From assembly GCA_028875225.1 (NCBI GenBank), contig JAPPFB010000012.1:228755-292754 (forward strand): a DNA stretch of 64,000 nt, given 5' to 3'. Within the stretch, counting starts at the first letter, position 1, and each line of letters begins with the position of its first letter. Source of the DNA: Chloroflexota bacterium (GTDB lineage: Bacteria; Chloroflexota; Dehalococcoidia; Bin125). A program made the translations under genes and the position numbers. The notes under the pieces were generated by a model that worked only from the letters and a program-made list of their open reading frames with translations, was not told the origin of the DNA and searched no databases. Shown here piece after piece: positions 1 to 9,889 of the stretch.

Positions 1-91
1 GCTTGGACCCGGCGGATTGCGCGGTGCGGTGGCTGTCGCCCCTGGCTCCGCTAGGGCTCAGCTGTGGGGGCGGGATCCCCGCGCCACGCGC

Positions 92-295
92 GGTAATCAC
101 GGGGTTGGGGTGGCGTTGGAGGCTTGGTGATGACGGGGTTGGGTTGGCAGTGCAGGCTTGGTGACGACGGGATTGGGGTGGAGTGTCGGACTCAAGGATC
201 GATGGGGTCGGGGACAGGGCAGCAGGCTCAGGGATTGACGGGGTGAGGCGGCGTGCCGGGATCGGGGGTGACGGGGCCGGGCGCGGGCTCGAAAG
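92..295. repeat. Degenerate 34-35 bp tandem repeat, about six units
   Basis: Six successive units begin near 92, 126, 160, 195, 230 and 265. Each carries a core close to GGTGATGACGGGGTTGGG followed by a G-rich half, and each is 34-35 bp except the last, which is shorter. The first three units are most alike and the last three drift. The block lies downstream of gyrA (which ends at 405 on the minus strand) with no convincing gene in it. The rest of 1-404 holds only the palindromes listed separately. Confidence 0.55.
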
Positions 296-331
296 GGAAG
301 AGATTAGTGGGCGCCCCCCTCTGCCTTCGGC

Positions 332-358
332 ATCTCCCCCCGCTGCGCGGGGGGAGAT
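332..358. repeat. 12-bp-stem palindrome downstream of gyrA
   Basis: ATCTCCCCCCGC (332-343) and its exact complement (347-358) flank a three-base loop. The stem is 46 bp beyond the gyrA stop codon and could act as its transcript end, but no T-run follows on the minus strand, so a classic intrinsic terminator is not supported. Similar C-run/G-run palindromes occur near 42960, 44490 and 57514. Confidence 0.6.
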
Positions 359-374
359 GGGATGTCCTAGCGGG

Positions 375-393
375 TCCCCGCGTGAAGCGGGGA
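375..393. repeat. Dispersed palindrome TCCCCGC-GTGAA-GCGGGGA, copy 1
   Basis: A 7-bp stem with loop GTGAA. The same palindrome recurs at 30725-30743 (opposite orientation) and 30803-30821. Copies 1 and 2 also share flanking bases (AGCGGG before, CTGG after), so this is a dispersed repeat and not a chance hairpin. Confidence 0.7.
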
Positions 394-404
394 CTGGGGT
401 GCAG

Positions 405-2876
405 CTAGGTCCGTTGGCCGAACTCTCGGCTGGTGTCGACGACGGCGATGGCGGCGATTCCTTCTTCGGAGGACATGACCTTGACTCCCTTGGAGGAGCG
501 GCCGACCTGGCGGATTTGTTGGATCTCAGTGCGCAGGATTTTTCCACCGGCGGAGATGACGACGAGCTCTTCATCGCCGCGGACGACGGCCATGCCGACG
601 ACGGGACCGGTTTCGTCGGAGACCTTGTGTCCGATCATGCCTTTGCCGCCGCGGCCTTTGATCGGGTATTCGGACTCGGGCGTGCGCTTGCCGAAGCCGA
701 TGGCCGTCACAGTCAACACCTCAGTGTCGGGATCGACCGTCTGTAGACCAATCAATGCGCCGGCGGCGGGAATGTTGATGCCTCGGACTCCACCGCTGAT
801 TCGCGACGCCTCGCGCAGGGAGTCGATGGCGAATCGTACGGTACGCCCGTCGGCGCCGGTGACGATCACGTCTTCGCCGGCTTTGGCGAAGGTCGCCTCG
901 ACCAACTCATCGTCGTCGCGCAGGTTGAACGCGAGCAGCCCGCTGCGACGGACGTTCATGAATCGCTTGAGCTCGGTCTTTTTCACGTAGCCCTGGCGCG
1001 TACCGAGGATGATGTAGTCGTCCTCGAATGACTGAACCGGGATGATCGTGGTGACGTGTTCGTCGAGCTGGAGTTCGACGACGTTACGGACGGGGAGGCC
1101 TCGCCACTCGCGGGAACGAGCTTCGACTTCGTGGGCCTGGAGTCCGTAGACGCGACCGCGCGAGGTGAACATGAGCAGGTGGTCGTGCGTGTCGCAGGCG
1201 ATCAGGCGGTGGGGCGCCTCGACCGAAGTGGTGCCATTCTTGCGCTCGATGCCCTTGACGCCCTTGCCGCCGCGGCGTTGCGAACGGAAGGCGTCGACCG
1301 GCTGGCGCTTGATGTAGCCGTGACGCGTCAGCGTGACGACCGAGGACTGGTGCGGGACGAGGTCAGCTGGACTGAAGTTGTCGACCGAGCGCTCGATCAC
1401 GCGCGTCTTGCGATCTTCGCCGTAGGTCTCGACCAGTTCGTCCATGTCCTCGGCGATCAGCCCGTCGATCTTCTTCTCATCGGCGAGCAGACCCTCGAGG
1501 TATTCGATCGTCTCGGTCAGCTCCTGGTATTCCTCTTCGAGCCTGGTCCGCTCGAGCTGGGCGAGGCGGCGGAGCTGCATCTCGAGCACGGCCTGGGCCT
1601 GGCGCTGGGACAGATCGAACGGATCCTCCTGGAGTCGATCGCGAGCGGCTTCGGCCGATTCGGCGGCTCGGATCGCGGCGATGATCGCGTCGATGTTGTC
1701 GATCGCCTTGAGCAGTCCTTCGACGATGTGATGCCGGTCGCGGGCCTTCTCCAGGTCGAACTCCGTCCGCCGCGTGATGATGTTGCGCCGGTGGCGAATG
1801 AACTCCTGTAGGAGCCTGTAGAGCGATATCGTCTGCGGACGATTGTCGATCAGAGCAACGAAGTTGCCGTTGTATGGCGTCTGCAGGGCTGTCGACTTGT
1901 AGAGCTGCGCCAGGATTGTCTGGTAGTGGCCGTCGCGAGTGAGCTCCACGACAAGACGCATGCCGTGACGGTCGGACTCGTCGCGCAGGTCGCGGATGCC
2001 CTCGATCTTCTTGTCGCGAACCTGCGCAGCGATCTGTTCGATGATCCGCACCTTGTTCGTCTGATATGGGATTTCGGTGAAGACGATCTGCATCCGGTTG
2101 CCAGTCGGCGTCTCTTCGAGGTGCTCCTTGGCGCGCATGGTGAAGCTGCCACGGCCGGAGTTATAGAGGTTCTTCAGGTGCTCATGATTCTCACCGGCGA
2201 AGATGCTGCCGGCGGTGGGGAAGTCGGGCCCCTTGATGTGCTGCATGATGTCGCCAAGCGTGGCGTCCTCGTTGGAAAGGATGGTCTTGACGGCGCCAGC
2301 GAGCTCCGTCAGGTTGTGCGGTGGAATGTCGCAGGCCATCGCCACGGCGATGCCGGTGGCGCCGTTGAGCAGCAGGTTGGGCGCGCGGCCGGGGAGCACG
2401 GTCGGTTCGTTGAGCGATTCATCGAAGTTGGGCGCGAAGTCGACCGTGTTCTTGTCGAGGTCGGCCAGCAGTTCCTCGGCGATGCGCGATAGCCGGGCTT
2501 CCGTATAACGCATCGCGGCGGGCGGATCGTTGTCAATTGATCCAAAGTTTCCCTGGCCGTCAACCAACATATGACGCAAGGAGAAGTCTTGCGCCATACG
2601 CACCATTGCGTCATATACGGGTTGGTCCGAATGTGGATGATACTTACCGAGTACTTCGCCAACAATACGAGCAGACTTACGATGCGGTTGGTTGGCCCGC
2701 ATGCCGAGATCGTCCATTGCGTAGAGAATGCGGCGCTGGACCGGTTTCAGCCCGTCGCGTACATCCGGTAGGGCGCGCGAGACGATGACGCTCATCGCGT
2801 AATCGAGGTATGAGGAACTCATCTCCTCGACGAGGGTACGGACGGGCTGATCGGGTGCGGTCTGTTCAGTAACCAA
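405..2876 (-). CDS. gyrA: DNA gyrase subunit A
   Basis: Breakage-reunion subunit of the type IIA topoisomerase that introduces negative supercoils; acts with GyrB on cytoplasmic DNA. The 823-residue length is normal. The catalytic tyrosine is Tyr124 in [10 protein letters not shown], and the C-terminal domain has the GyrA box QRRGGKG, which separates gyrase from topoisomerase IV. The quinolone-resistance region reads [13 protein letters not shown] (residues 78-90): the usual Gly, Ser and Ala (E. coli 81, 83, 84) are Ser83, Gln85 and Pro86 here. The same stretch (about 2545-2690) uses AT-ending codons (CGT, TAT, CAT, GTA, GTT) unlike the GC-ending codons around it. A hypothetical gene lies 35 bp upstream on the same strand; a weak -10-like CATAAT at 2906-2911 could give gyrA its own promoter. 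Confidence 0.98.
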   Translation of the reverse strand: MVTEQTAPDQPVRTLVEEMSSSYLDYAMSVIVSRALPDVRDGLKPVQRRILYAMDDLGMRANQPHRKSARIVGEVLGKYHPHSDQPVYDAMVRMAQDFSLRHMLVDGQGNFGSIDNDPPAAMRYTEARLSRIAEELLADLDKNTVDFAPNFDESLNEPTVLPGRAPNLLLNGATGIAVAMACDIPPHNLTELAGAVKTILSNEDATLGDIMQHIKGPDFPTAGSIFAGENHEHLKNLYNSGRGSFTMRAKEHLEETPTGNRMQIVFTEIPYQTNKVRIIEQIAAQVRDKKIEGIRDLRDESDRHGMRLVVELTRDGHYQTILAQLYKSTALQTPYNGNFVALIDNRPQTISLYRLLQEFIRHRRNIITRRTEFDLEKARDRHHIVEGLLKAIDNIDAIIAAIRAAESAEAARDRLQEDPFDLSQRQAQAVLEMQLRRLAQLERTRLEEEYQELTETIEYLEGLLADEKKIDGLIAEDMDELVETYGEDRKTRVIERSVDNFSPADLVPHQSSVVTLTRHGYIKRQPVDAFRSQRRGGKGVKGIERKNGTTSVEAPHRLIACDTHDHLLMFTSRGRVYGLQAHEVEARSREWRGLPVRNVVELQLDEHVTTIIPVQSFEDDYIILGTRQGYVKKTELKRFMNVRRSGLLAFNLRDDDELVEATFAKAGEDVIVTGADGRTVRFAIDSLREASRISGGVRGINIPAAGALIGLQTVDPDTEVLTVTAIGFGKRTPESEYPIKGRGGKGMIGHKVSDETGPVVGMAVVRGDEELVVISAGGKILRTEIQQIRQVGRSSKGVKVMSSEEGIAAIAVVDTSREFGQRT

Positions 2877-2911
2877 GCGCGGGCTCCAGCAGTGATGCTC
2901 TGCTCATTATG

Positions 2912-3595
2912 CTAACAGATTTCGCTCATAATTTCTTCTGAAATCATCAATTCACCGGCCTCACGCGGGACCTCGATCCAGTCGCTGGGGAGAACGCTCG
3001 GCAGAGCCTGCGCATGCTCGACATCGGGCTGGGCTGGGGGACGATAGACATCCAGCCAGACCGGGGAGTCGTCGCGAGCGAGGACGGAGTCGAACCACCA
3101 GGCGAAGATCGCCCGCGGCCGACGCAGCTGATCGGGGATGTCGGCAGCGGCTGCGAGCGAGGCGCCGCCGACCAGCGCGTAGCGCGATCCCTCGGTGGCC
3201 GAAATGACGCTGAGTTGTTCGAACGTGAGCCACTGCAGCCAGGTGAGGCAGACCGCCCCGGGCCGCGAGGCCAGCGTGACCGGGATGTACACCTTGCGCG
3301 AGCGGACGGGGCAGTAGGCCACGTCGAAGTCGCGCAAGATCGCGGGCACGGTCGGTATTCCCTGGAGATCTGCGTGCGTCCCGGCCAGTTTGTCGGACAA
3401 TTGCCTGGGATAGGCGTTGCTGCCGACTGCCAGGACCGGGATCCTCGACGACGTATCAACGTGTCGGCGGAGCGGCCACGCCTTGCCGGCGCGATACAGG
3501 TACGGGCCTCGGTTGGTTCGATTGCGCGGGTCGGGATAGAGCGAGGGCAGCTCGGCCAGGCTCGGCCAGGTCGCGACGTGCGATGGTTTGGGCAT
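2912..3595 (-). CDS. Hypothetical protein, possibly gamma-glutamylcyclotransferase-like fold
   Basis: A 227-residue soluble protein with no signal peptide or membrane helix. VLAVGSNAYPRQL (about residues 54-66) resembles the YGSN substrate loop of the gamma-glutamylcyclotransferase-like fold. The later ATEGSRYALV resembles the segment carrying that fold's catalytic Glu. The match is by eye and weak, so function is unassigned. The gene ends 35 bp before gyrA on the same strand and may be co-transcribed with it. The start at 3595 has a GAGGT-type ribosome site upstream. Confidence 0.7.
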   Translation of the reverse strand: MPKPSHVATWPSLAELPSLYPDPRNRTNRGPYLYRAGKAWPLRRHVDTSSRIPVLAVGSNAYPRQLSDKLAGTHADLQGIPTVPAILRDFDVAYCPVRSRKVYIPVTLASRPGAVCLTWLQWLTFEQLSVISATEGSRYALVGGASLAAAADIPDQLRRPRAIFAWWFDSVLARDDSPVWLDVYRPPAQPDVEHAQALPSVLPSDWIEVPREAGELMISEEIMSEIC

Positions 3596-3676
3596 GGCAA
3601 GACTCTACCTCGCGACTGCCCCTAGTCCGAAGCGCCGGTAGCCTCAGTCGGAGAGGCTGAGAGGGGACGTTTGACG

Positions 3677-4675
3677 ATGATGCGATACCGCAAGCTGGGA
3701 CGGACGGGTCTGGTCGTGTCCGAGATCGGTCTGGGCGGCGGCGGGATCGGACACGTCTGGGGCGAAACGACGGACGAGGAGATCGCAGAGACTATCGCCT
3801 TCGCGATGGCGGAAGGGATCAACTTCTACGACGTCGCCCCGAGCTACGGCAATGGAGCGGCGGAACGCAACCTGGGACGGGCGTTGCTAGAAGCTCCGGA
3901 CGGCCGCGGGCAGGACATGCTGGTGGCGACGAAAGTCTCACTGAGCGAAGACGATCTGGCCGATATCCCCGGCGCCGTGGAGCGCGGGATTCACGAGTCG
4001 CTGGAGCGCCTGCGCCGTGAGCGAGTCGACCTGTTCCAGCTGCACAACACCATCACGCCGAATCGAGGCGATTACCGACGTTCAGTTTCGGTCGATGACG
4101 CAATGCTCGCCGTCGAAACGCTGCAACGACTCAAGCAGGACGACTTGACCAGATTCGTGGGTATCACCGGAATGGGCGACGGCGGCTCTGTCCGAACGGT
4201 ATTGCGCGAGGGCTCGCTGGACACCGTGCAGTGCTACTACAACCTGCTCAACGACTCGAACGCCAGGGCACTGCCGGAGGGATCGTCACTCCACGACCAC
4301 GGGCAGTTGCTGCCGCTGGCCGAGGAGCTGGGCATCGGTGTGATTGGCATTCGCAACCTTGCGGCCGGAGCGCTGAGCGACTCGATCGATCGCGCGGTGC
4401 CGTCGGACTCGCTCGTCGCCGCCGACTTCCAGCGCGCGCGTTTGCTGCGCTTCCTCGAGCGGGACGGTGTGCCGCTGTCGCGCTGGTCGGCCAGATTCGC
4501 ACTCCAGCAGCCGGCGATTTCGTCCGTGGTGCCGGGAGTCAAGAATCGGGCGGAACTCGAAGATCAGATTGCCGCCATCGATTTGCCCGATATGTCGGAC
4601 GCCGACGCGGACGCGCTGGAGACCCTGAGAGCCGACGATTTCGGGGTGCGCCAGGCCGACGATCGTGTGCTATAG
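3677..4675 (+). CDS. Aldo/keto reductase family oxidoreductase
   Basis: NAD(P)H-dependent TIM-barrel reductase of the aldo/keto reductase superfamily. It opens with RYRKLGRTGLVVSEIGLG, then shows the catalytic tetrad pattern: Asp and Tyr in NFYDVAPSYG, Lys in VATKVSL and His in FQLHN. Size (332 residues) is typical. ATG at 3677 is preferred because GAGGGGA at 3661-3667 lies nine bases upstream; an in-frame TTG at 3671 is too close to that site. Substrate is unknown. The gene is followed by rex about 100 bp downstream on the same strand. Confidence 0.9.
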   Translation: MMRYRKLGRTGLVVSEIGLGGGGIGHVWGETTDEEIAETIAFAMAEGINFYDVAPSYGNGAAERNLGRALLEAPDGRGQDMLVATKVSLSEDDLADIPGAVERGIHESLERLRRERVDLFQLHNTITPNRGDYRRSVSVDDAMLAVETLQRLKQDDLTRFVGITGMGDGGSVRTVLREGSLDTVQCYYNLLNDSNARALPEGSSLHDHGQLLPLAEELGIGVIGIRNLAAGALSDSIDRAVPSDSLVAADFQRARLLRFLERDGVPLSRWSARFALQQPAISSVVPGVKNRAELEDQIAAIDLPDMSDADADALETLRADDFGVRQADDRVL

Positions 4676-4775
4676 ATTTCAATTGACCGCAATCTGTTTG
4701 CAACCAAATGGAGGCCGACTTTTGGGCGGTCGGTTGTAGTCTGTTGCGCAAGCAATCATCAGCGAGAGTGGCCGC

Positions 4776-5450
4776 GTGAGCGAGATCGAGATCCCGGACA
4801 TCGTCATCCGTCGTCTGCCGCTCTACGCGCGCGAGCTCGGATTGCTCGCCGGTGAAGGCCGCGACTTCATCTCCTCACAGGAGCTGGGCCATCGGTTGGG
4901 CGTGACGCCGGCGCAGATTCGCAAGGACCTCTCCTACTTCGGACGCTTCGGCAAACGCGGACGCGGCTATGAGGTGCTGGGCCTGCGTGAACGGCTGCGC
5001 AGCATCCTGGGTCTCAACGGACGGGTCAAGGAAATGGTGCTGGTCGGGGTGGGGCAGCTGGGCCGCGCCGTGCTGGGCTATGGCGGATTTCGCCTCGGCG
5101 GTTTTGAGGTCGTGCGGGTCTTCGACTCTGATCCGAATCAGATCGGCCGCAAGGTCGACAATCACCAGGTCGATGACGTCGCCACGCTGCCGGAATATCT
5201 GCAGAAGACTCGTGTGTCGATGGGTATCGTGGCGGTCCCGGCCGAGGCCGCTCCTTCGGTGATCGACACCCTGGTGGACGGCGGCGTGCGGGCGATTCTC
5301 AGCTACGCACCGGTGACGATGAGCGTGCCCCATGGCGTACGTCTGCGGCAGATCGATCCCGTCATGGAACTCGAGAGCATGGCCTACTACCTTGAAGAGC
5401 CGTTCGACGGCTACATCGAAGATCACCAGGCCGACGTCACGACCAACTGA
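4776..5450 (+). CDS. rex: Redox-sensing transcriptional repressor Rex
   Basis: Dimeric repressor that senses the NADH/NAD+ ratio. An N-terminal winged helix (residues 1-80; LGVTPAQIRKDLSYFGRFGKRGRGY is its hallmark region) precedes a Rossmann domain with the dinucleotide loop GVGQLGRA near residue 92 and the acidic end of the next strand at VFDSDP. The C-terminal part has the domain-swap helix region (MELESMAYYL). GTG start at 4776. In many bacteria Rex controls fermentation and respiration genes. I find no TTGTGA-N6-TCACAA-type operator in the 100 bp upstream, so autoregulation is not supported from sequence. Confidence 0.96.
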   Translation: MSEIEIPDIVIRRLPLYARELGLLAGEGRDFISSQELGHRLGVTPAQIRKDLSYFGRFGKRGRGYEVLGLRERLRSILGLNGRVKEMVLVGVGQLGRAVLGYGGFRLGGFEVVRVFDSDPNQIGRKVDNHQVDDVATLPEYLQKTRVSMGIVAVPAEAAPSVIDTLVDGGVRAILSYAPVTMSVPHGVRLRQIDPVMELESMAYYLEEPFDGYIEDHQADVTTN

Positions 5451-5475
5451 GCGAGCCGGTTTCAGTCCGGCTCAG
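5447..5475. terminator. Hairpin between convergent rex and mreB-like genes
   Basis: GAGCCGG (5453-5459) and CCGGCTC (5467-5473) form a 7-bp stem with a 7-base loop; CTGAGC and GCTCAG at the edges can pair instead. It overlaps both stop codons' surroundings in a convergent arrangement, where a bidirectional transcript end is expected. No T-run follows, so the terminator role is inferred. Confidence 0.45.
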
Positions 5476-6518
5476 CGCGCCTCGGCCGCTCCCAGCACAC
5501 TTTCCTGAGCCAGCAGATTCGGCCCGACGATGTCGAGGTTGTCCAGCGCCTCCGCCGCGCCCAGGGCCACCGCGTCTTCCGCGTTGTCGGCAATCGTGAC
5601 GGGGATGCCGACTTCGTCGGCGAGGTAGGCGTCGATGCCCTGGAGTCGCGCCGCGGCGCCGGTGAGCAGCATGCCGCGGTCGATGATGTCGGCGGTCAGC
5701 TCGGGCGGCGTGCGTTCCAGCGTGCTGCGGGTGACCTCGACGAAGGTCTGCAGCACCTGCTGCACCGAGGGCACCAGTTCGTTTGAGGTGATGGTGACGC
5801 TGCGCGGCATCCCGCTGGACTGGTCGCGGCCTCGCACCTCGGCGCGGACCGGATCTTCCACCGGAATCGCCGTGGCGGCAGCGAATTTCAGCTCCTCGGC
5901 CGTCGGTTCACCGATCAGCAGGCTGTGACGTCGCTTGACGTGGTCGGCGATCACCTCAGTGACCACTTCTCCGCCGACGCGGGCCGATTCCCAGACGACC
6001 ACTCCGTACATCGAGAGCACGGCCGCCTCGGAGCGTCCCGCGCCCAGGTTGCCGATCAGAGCGCCGCGGGCGTCGCCCATTGGCACGCCGGCCCCGATCG
6101 CGGCGGCGAGCGGGTTCGCGATCAGGTGCGCCGGGCGTCGGGCGCCCGCTTGCTCGGCTGCATCGCGGACCGCTCGTTGTTCGACATTGGTCACGCCTGC
6201 GGGTGTTGCAATCATCACCTCAGGACGAACCAGGTTGAACCGTCCGACGACCAGTCCCATGTAGTAGCGCAGCAAGGCCTCGACAATCCGGTAGTCGTCG
6301 ATCACTCCCTCACGCATGGGATTGATCACGCTGACAGATTCGGGCGCGCGGCCGACCATGTTCGCGGCGTCGCTGCCGGCCGCCAGGACGGCGTTTTCCT
6401 GGGCCGACAGGGTGACCACCGTCGGCTCGTCAATGACGATCTGTCCGCCGCGCCCCGGCACGGCGATTCTGAGTCGGGAGGTACCGAGATCGATCCCAAG
6501 TCGTTTGGCGAAAAACAT
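5472..6518 (-). CDS. Divergent MreB-family actin-like protein with degenerate ATP site
   Basis: Actin-fold protein of the MreB/Mbl family (348 residues, normal length), which in rods organises wall synthesis at the membrane. Family signs: KRLGIDLGTS at the N-terminus, VINPMREGVIDDY, PEVMIATPAGVTNVEQRAV and LAAAIGAG. All nucleotide motifs are altered. Phosphate-1 reads DLGTSRLR instead of DLGTANT. The catalytic EEP becomes ANP (residues 134-136). Phosphate-2 DIGGGTT becomes NLGAGRS (157-163). The adenosine motif TGGGALL becomes TGAAARL. Fold retention with loss of catalytic residues suggests a non-hydrolysing scaffold, or a paralogue of a true MreB elsewhere. It lies just downstream of murA, likely in the same transcript. 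Confidence 0.85.
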   Translation of the reverse strand: MFFAKRLGIDLGTSRLRIAVPGRGGQIVIDEPTVVTLSAQENAVLAAGSDAANMVGRAPESVSVINPMREGVIDDYRIVEALLRYYMGLVVGRFNLVRPEVMIATPAGVTNVEQRAVRDAAEQAGARRPAHLIANPLAAAIGAGVPMGDARGALIGNLGAGRSEAAVLSMYGVVVWESARVGGEVVTEVIADHVKRRHSLLIGEPTAEELKFAAATAIPVEDPVRAEVRGRDQSSGMPRSVTITSNELVPSVQQVLQTFVEVTRSTLERTPPELTADIIDRGMLLTGAAARLQGIDAYLADEVGIPVTIADNAEDAVALGAAEALDNLDIVGPNLLAQESVLGAAEAR

Positions 6519-6554
6519 GATCTCCGCTTCGGTCGATCAGTGCATTCAGCGTAG

Positions 6555-7850
6555 TCAGTTGGTCAGTGTATCGGCGCTCCGGGCGAGCTCAATATCGGCG
6601 CCGAGCGCCTGCAACTGACCGGGCAGATCCGAGTAGCCGCGAGACAGGTGGCTGACCCCGAAAATGCGACTCGGGCCGTCGGCGGCCAGCGCCGCGACGA
6701 TCAGCGCCGCCGTCGCGCGGATGTCGGTTCCCCGAACGACCGCGCCGGAGAGCGGAGTCGGTCCGATCACGACCGGAGCCGCGCCGCCGGCAATGATGTT
6801 GGCCCCGAACTTGCGAAGCTCGTCCAGGTGTTGCATTCGATTCTCAAAGACTCGTTCGTGGACGACCGACGTGCCCTCGACCTGGGTGAGGAGCGCCGTC
6901 ATGACGGCCTGCAGATCGGTGGCGAATCCCGGGAATGGCAGCGCCTGCAGATTGGTCGCAACAAGCCGCGTGTGGTTCCCGACTTCAATGTCCAGTTGTC
7001 CGGGCTCTCGACGGATCACTGCGCCGATCTCGCTCAGCTTGCCTAGCAGCGATTCAAGATGATCGGGTTCGACGCCCTGGAGACAGGCCCGGCCGCGCGT
7101 CACCGCGGCAGCGATCAACAGGCTGCCGGTCTCGATTCTGTCCGGGATCAGCTCCTGATCCGCTCCACCGAGCCGCTCGACGCCGTCGATCGTGATCGTG
7201 TGCCCTCCGGCTCCTGAGATTCGCGCGCCCATGCGCCTCAACATCTGCGCCAGGCAGACGATCTCCGGCTCCATCGCCGCGTTGACCAGCCGTGTGCGTC
7301 CGCGGGCGAGTGTCGCAGCGAGCAAGAGATTCTCCGTGCCCAGAACGCTCGGATAGTCGAGCACGAATGTGGCGCCACGCAGGCCGTTCGCTGCGCGGGC
7401 GACGGTTCGACCGCCGACCGACTCGACTTCAGCGCCCAACGCCCGGAATCCTGCGAGATGGACGTCCAAGGGTCGCGCGCCGATCACGTCGCCGCCCGGC
7501 GTGCCGCAACTGGCCTGACCGGTCCGAACCAGCAGCGGCCCCATGACCAGGAACGAGGCCCGCAGCGCCGCCGCCAGGTTGTCAGGGGGACTGCCCGCGC
7601 AGACGCCGGACGGCCGCACCACGACTTCGTTCTCTTCGAACTCCGATTCAACGCCGAGGGCCGAGAGAATTTCCAGGAACCGGCGGACATCCTCGATGTC
7701 GGGTACGCGGCGCAAACGAGAGGGCTCGTCGGAGAGCAGCGATGCCGCCAGGCAAGGCAACGCGGCGTTCTTGGCGCCATTGACACGCAGCACGCCGTCG
7801 AGGCGTCGCAATCCGTTGATCCGGAAACAGGGCTCAGCGGCAGCGCTCAT
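6555..7850 (-). CDS. murA: UDP-N-acetylglucosamine 1-carboxyvinyltransferase
   Basis: First committed step of peptidoglycan precursor synthesis: transfers enolpyruvate from phosphoenolpyruvate to UDP-GlcNAc in the cytoplasm. The 431-residue EPSP-synthase fold is standard. Lys27-Asn28 in VNGAKNAALP are the conserved substrate residues. The active-site loop reads TPGGDVIGARPLD: the usual Cys (E. coli Cys115) is Asp121. Cys-to-Asp is known in mycobacterial and chlamydial MurA, which stay active but resist fosfomycin, so resistance is predicted here. The gene lies 38 bp after atpC and 36 bp before the mreB-like gene on the same strand. Confidence 0.97.
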   Translation of the reverse strand: MSAAAEPCFRINGLRRLDGVLRVNGAKNAALPCLAASLLSDEPSRLRRVPDIEDVRRFLEILSALGVESEFEENEVVVRPSGVCAGSPPDNLAAALRASFLVMGPLLVRTGQASCGTPGGDVIGARPLDVHLAGFRALGAEVESVGGRTVARAANGLRGATFVLDYPSVLGTENLLLAATLARGRTRLVNAAMEPEIVCLAQMLRRMGARISGAGGHTITIDGVERLGGADQELIPDRIETGSLLIAAAVTRGRACLQGVEPDHLESLLGKLSEIGAVIRREPGQLDIEVGNHTRLVATNLQALPFPGFATDLQAVMTALLTQVEGTSVVHERVFENRMQHLDELRKFGANIIAGGAAPVVIGPTPLSGAVVRGTDIRATAALIVAALAADGPSRIFGVSHLSRGYSDLPGQLQALGADIELARSADTLTN

Positions 7851-7888
7851 ACAGAGACTGTACCTGCCGAGCCGATTGGGCGATCCCC

Positions 7889-8332
7889 TTAGGCCGTGGG
7901 GCGCGACATGTCCCGGCCGCCGCCGCCTCGCCGACGTCGATGTTCGAGCACCCGGAGCCGCTGGAGCGATCGCGAGAGCGCTGCCTGGGCACGAGCGCGA
8001 TCGGCGTCGCTGGCCTGTTCCAGCCGTTCGACCGCCCGCTGGCGGGCTTCTTCAGCGCGCGCTGCGTCAATCTCCGAGCCATGTTCGGCGGCATCGGCGA
8101 GCACGGTCACTTCGTCGGAGTGAACTTCAAGAAACCCGCCGCTGACAAAGAACTCTTCCACGTCGTTGCCGGTTTTGACCCGCAGTTCACCAGGCACCAG
8201 CGAGGTGATCAATGGGGCGTGATTGGGCAGAATTCCGAGCTCGCCCAGCGAGCCCGGCGCGACGACCTCGTCGACATCTTCCTGGCGCAGCAGACGGCGC
8301 TCGCCGGTGATGATCTCAAGCGTGAGCGGCAT
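7889..8332 (-). CDS. atpC: F-type ATP synthase subunit epsilon
   Basis: Central-stalk subunit of F1. The N-terminal beta-sandwich (residues 1-85) carries VVAPGSLGELGILPNHAPLIT, the family signature. A two-helix C-terminal region (about 88-135) follows, and then a basic Arg/Gly-rich tail not usual for the family. Last gene of the atp operon; it is separated from atpD by 123 bp containing two hairpins, which is wide for this otherwise tightly packed operon. Confidence 0.96.
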   Translation of the reverse strand: MPLTLEIITGERRLLRQEDVDEVVAPGSLGELGILPNHAPLITSLVPGELRVKTGNDVEEFFVSGGFLEVHSDEVTVLADAAEHGSEIDAARAEEARQRAVERLEQASDADRARAQAALSRSLQRLRVLEHRRRRGGGGRDMSRPTA

Positions 8333-8362
8333 GGTGGCGTCCCCTTTGCCAGGTGCGTCATA

Positions 8363-8443
8363 CCCACGCTTGCCGTGGGCATCTCGAAGCGTTCGCGACG
8401 ACGTTGCTCCACTCTTCGCGATTGCCGAGGGAAGCTCGGCAAT
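8363..8443. repeat. Two hairpins in the atpD-atpC gap
   Basis: The first is CCCACG/CGTGGG (8363-8368/8374-8379). The second is a perfect 9-bp stem ATTGCCGAG/CTCGGCAAT (8421-8429/8435-8443) with a 5-base loop. On the minus strand they lie downstream of atpD and upstream of atpC, so they may be repeat insertions that also protect or attenuate the atpD transcript. No gene fits the gap (8333-8455). Confidence 0.55.
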
Positions 8444-8455
8444 GACGGTTCATTG

Positions 8456-9889
<1,434 letters not shown>

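Noticed and set aside
183-746. 187-residue plus-strand open frame near the left edge
   Set aside because: Runs through the tandem repeat and then antisense to gyrA; no ribosome site or motif.
405-2876. parC (topoisomerase IV) instead of gyrA
   Set aside because: The GyrA box QRRGGKG is intact, which indicates gyrase.
2906-2911. Separate gyrA promoter
   Set aside because: CATAAT is a fair -10 but no -35 match is found at 16-18 bp, so it is not listed as a feature.
4676-4775. Rex operator upstream of rex
   Set aside because: No TTGTGA-N6-TCACAA-like palindrome; only a weak CCGAC/GTCGG pairing.
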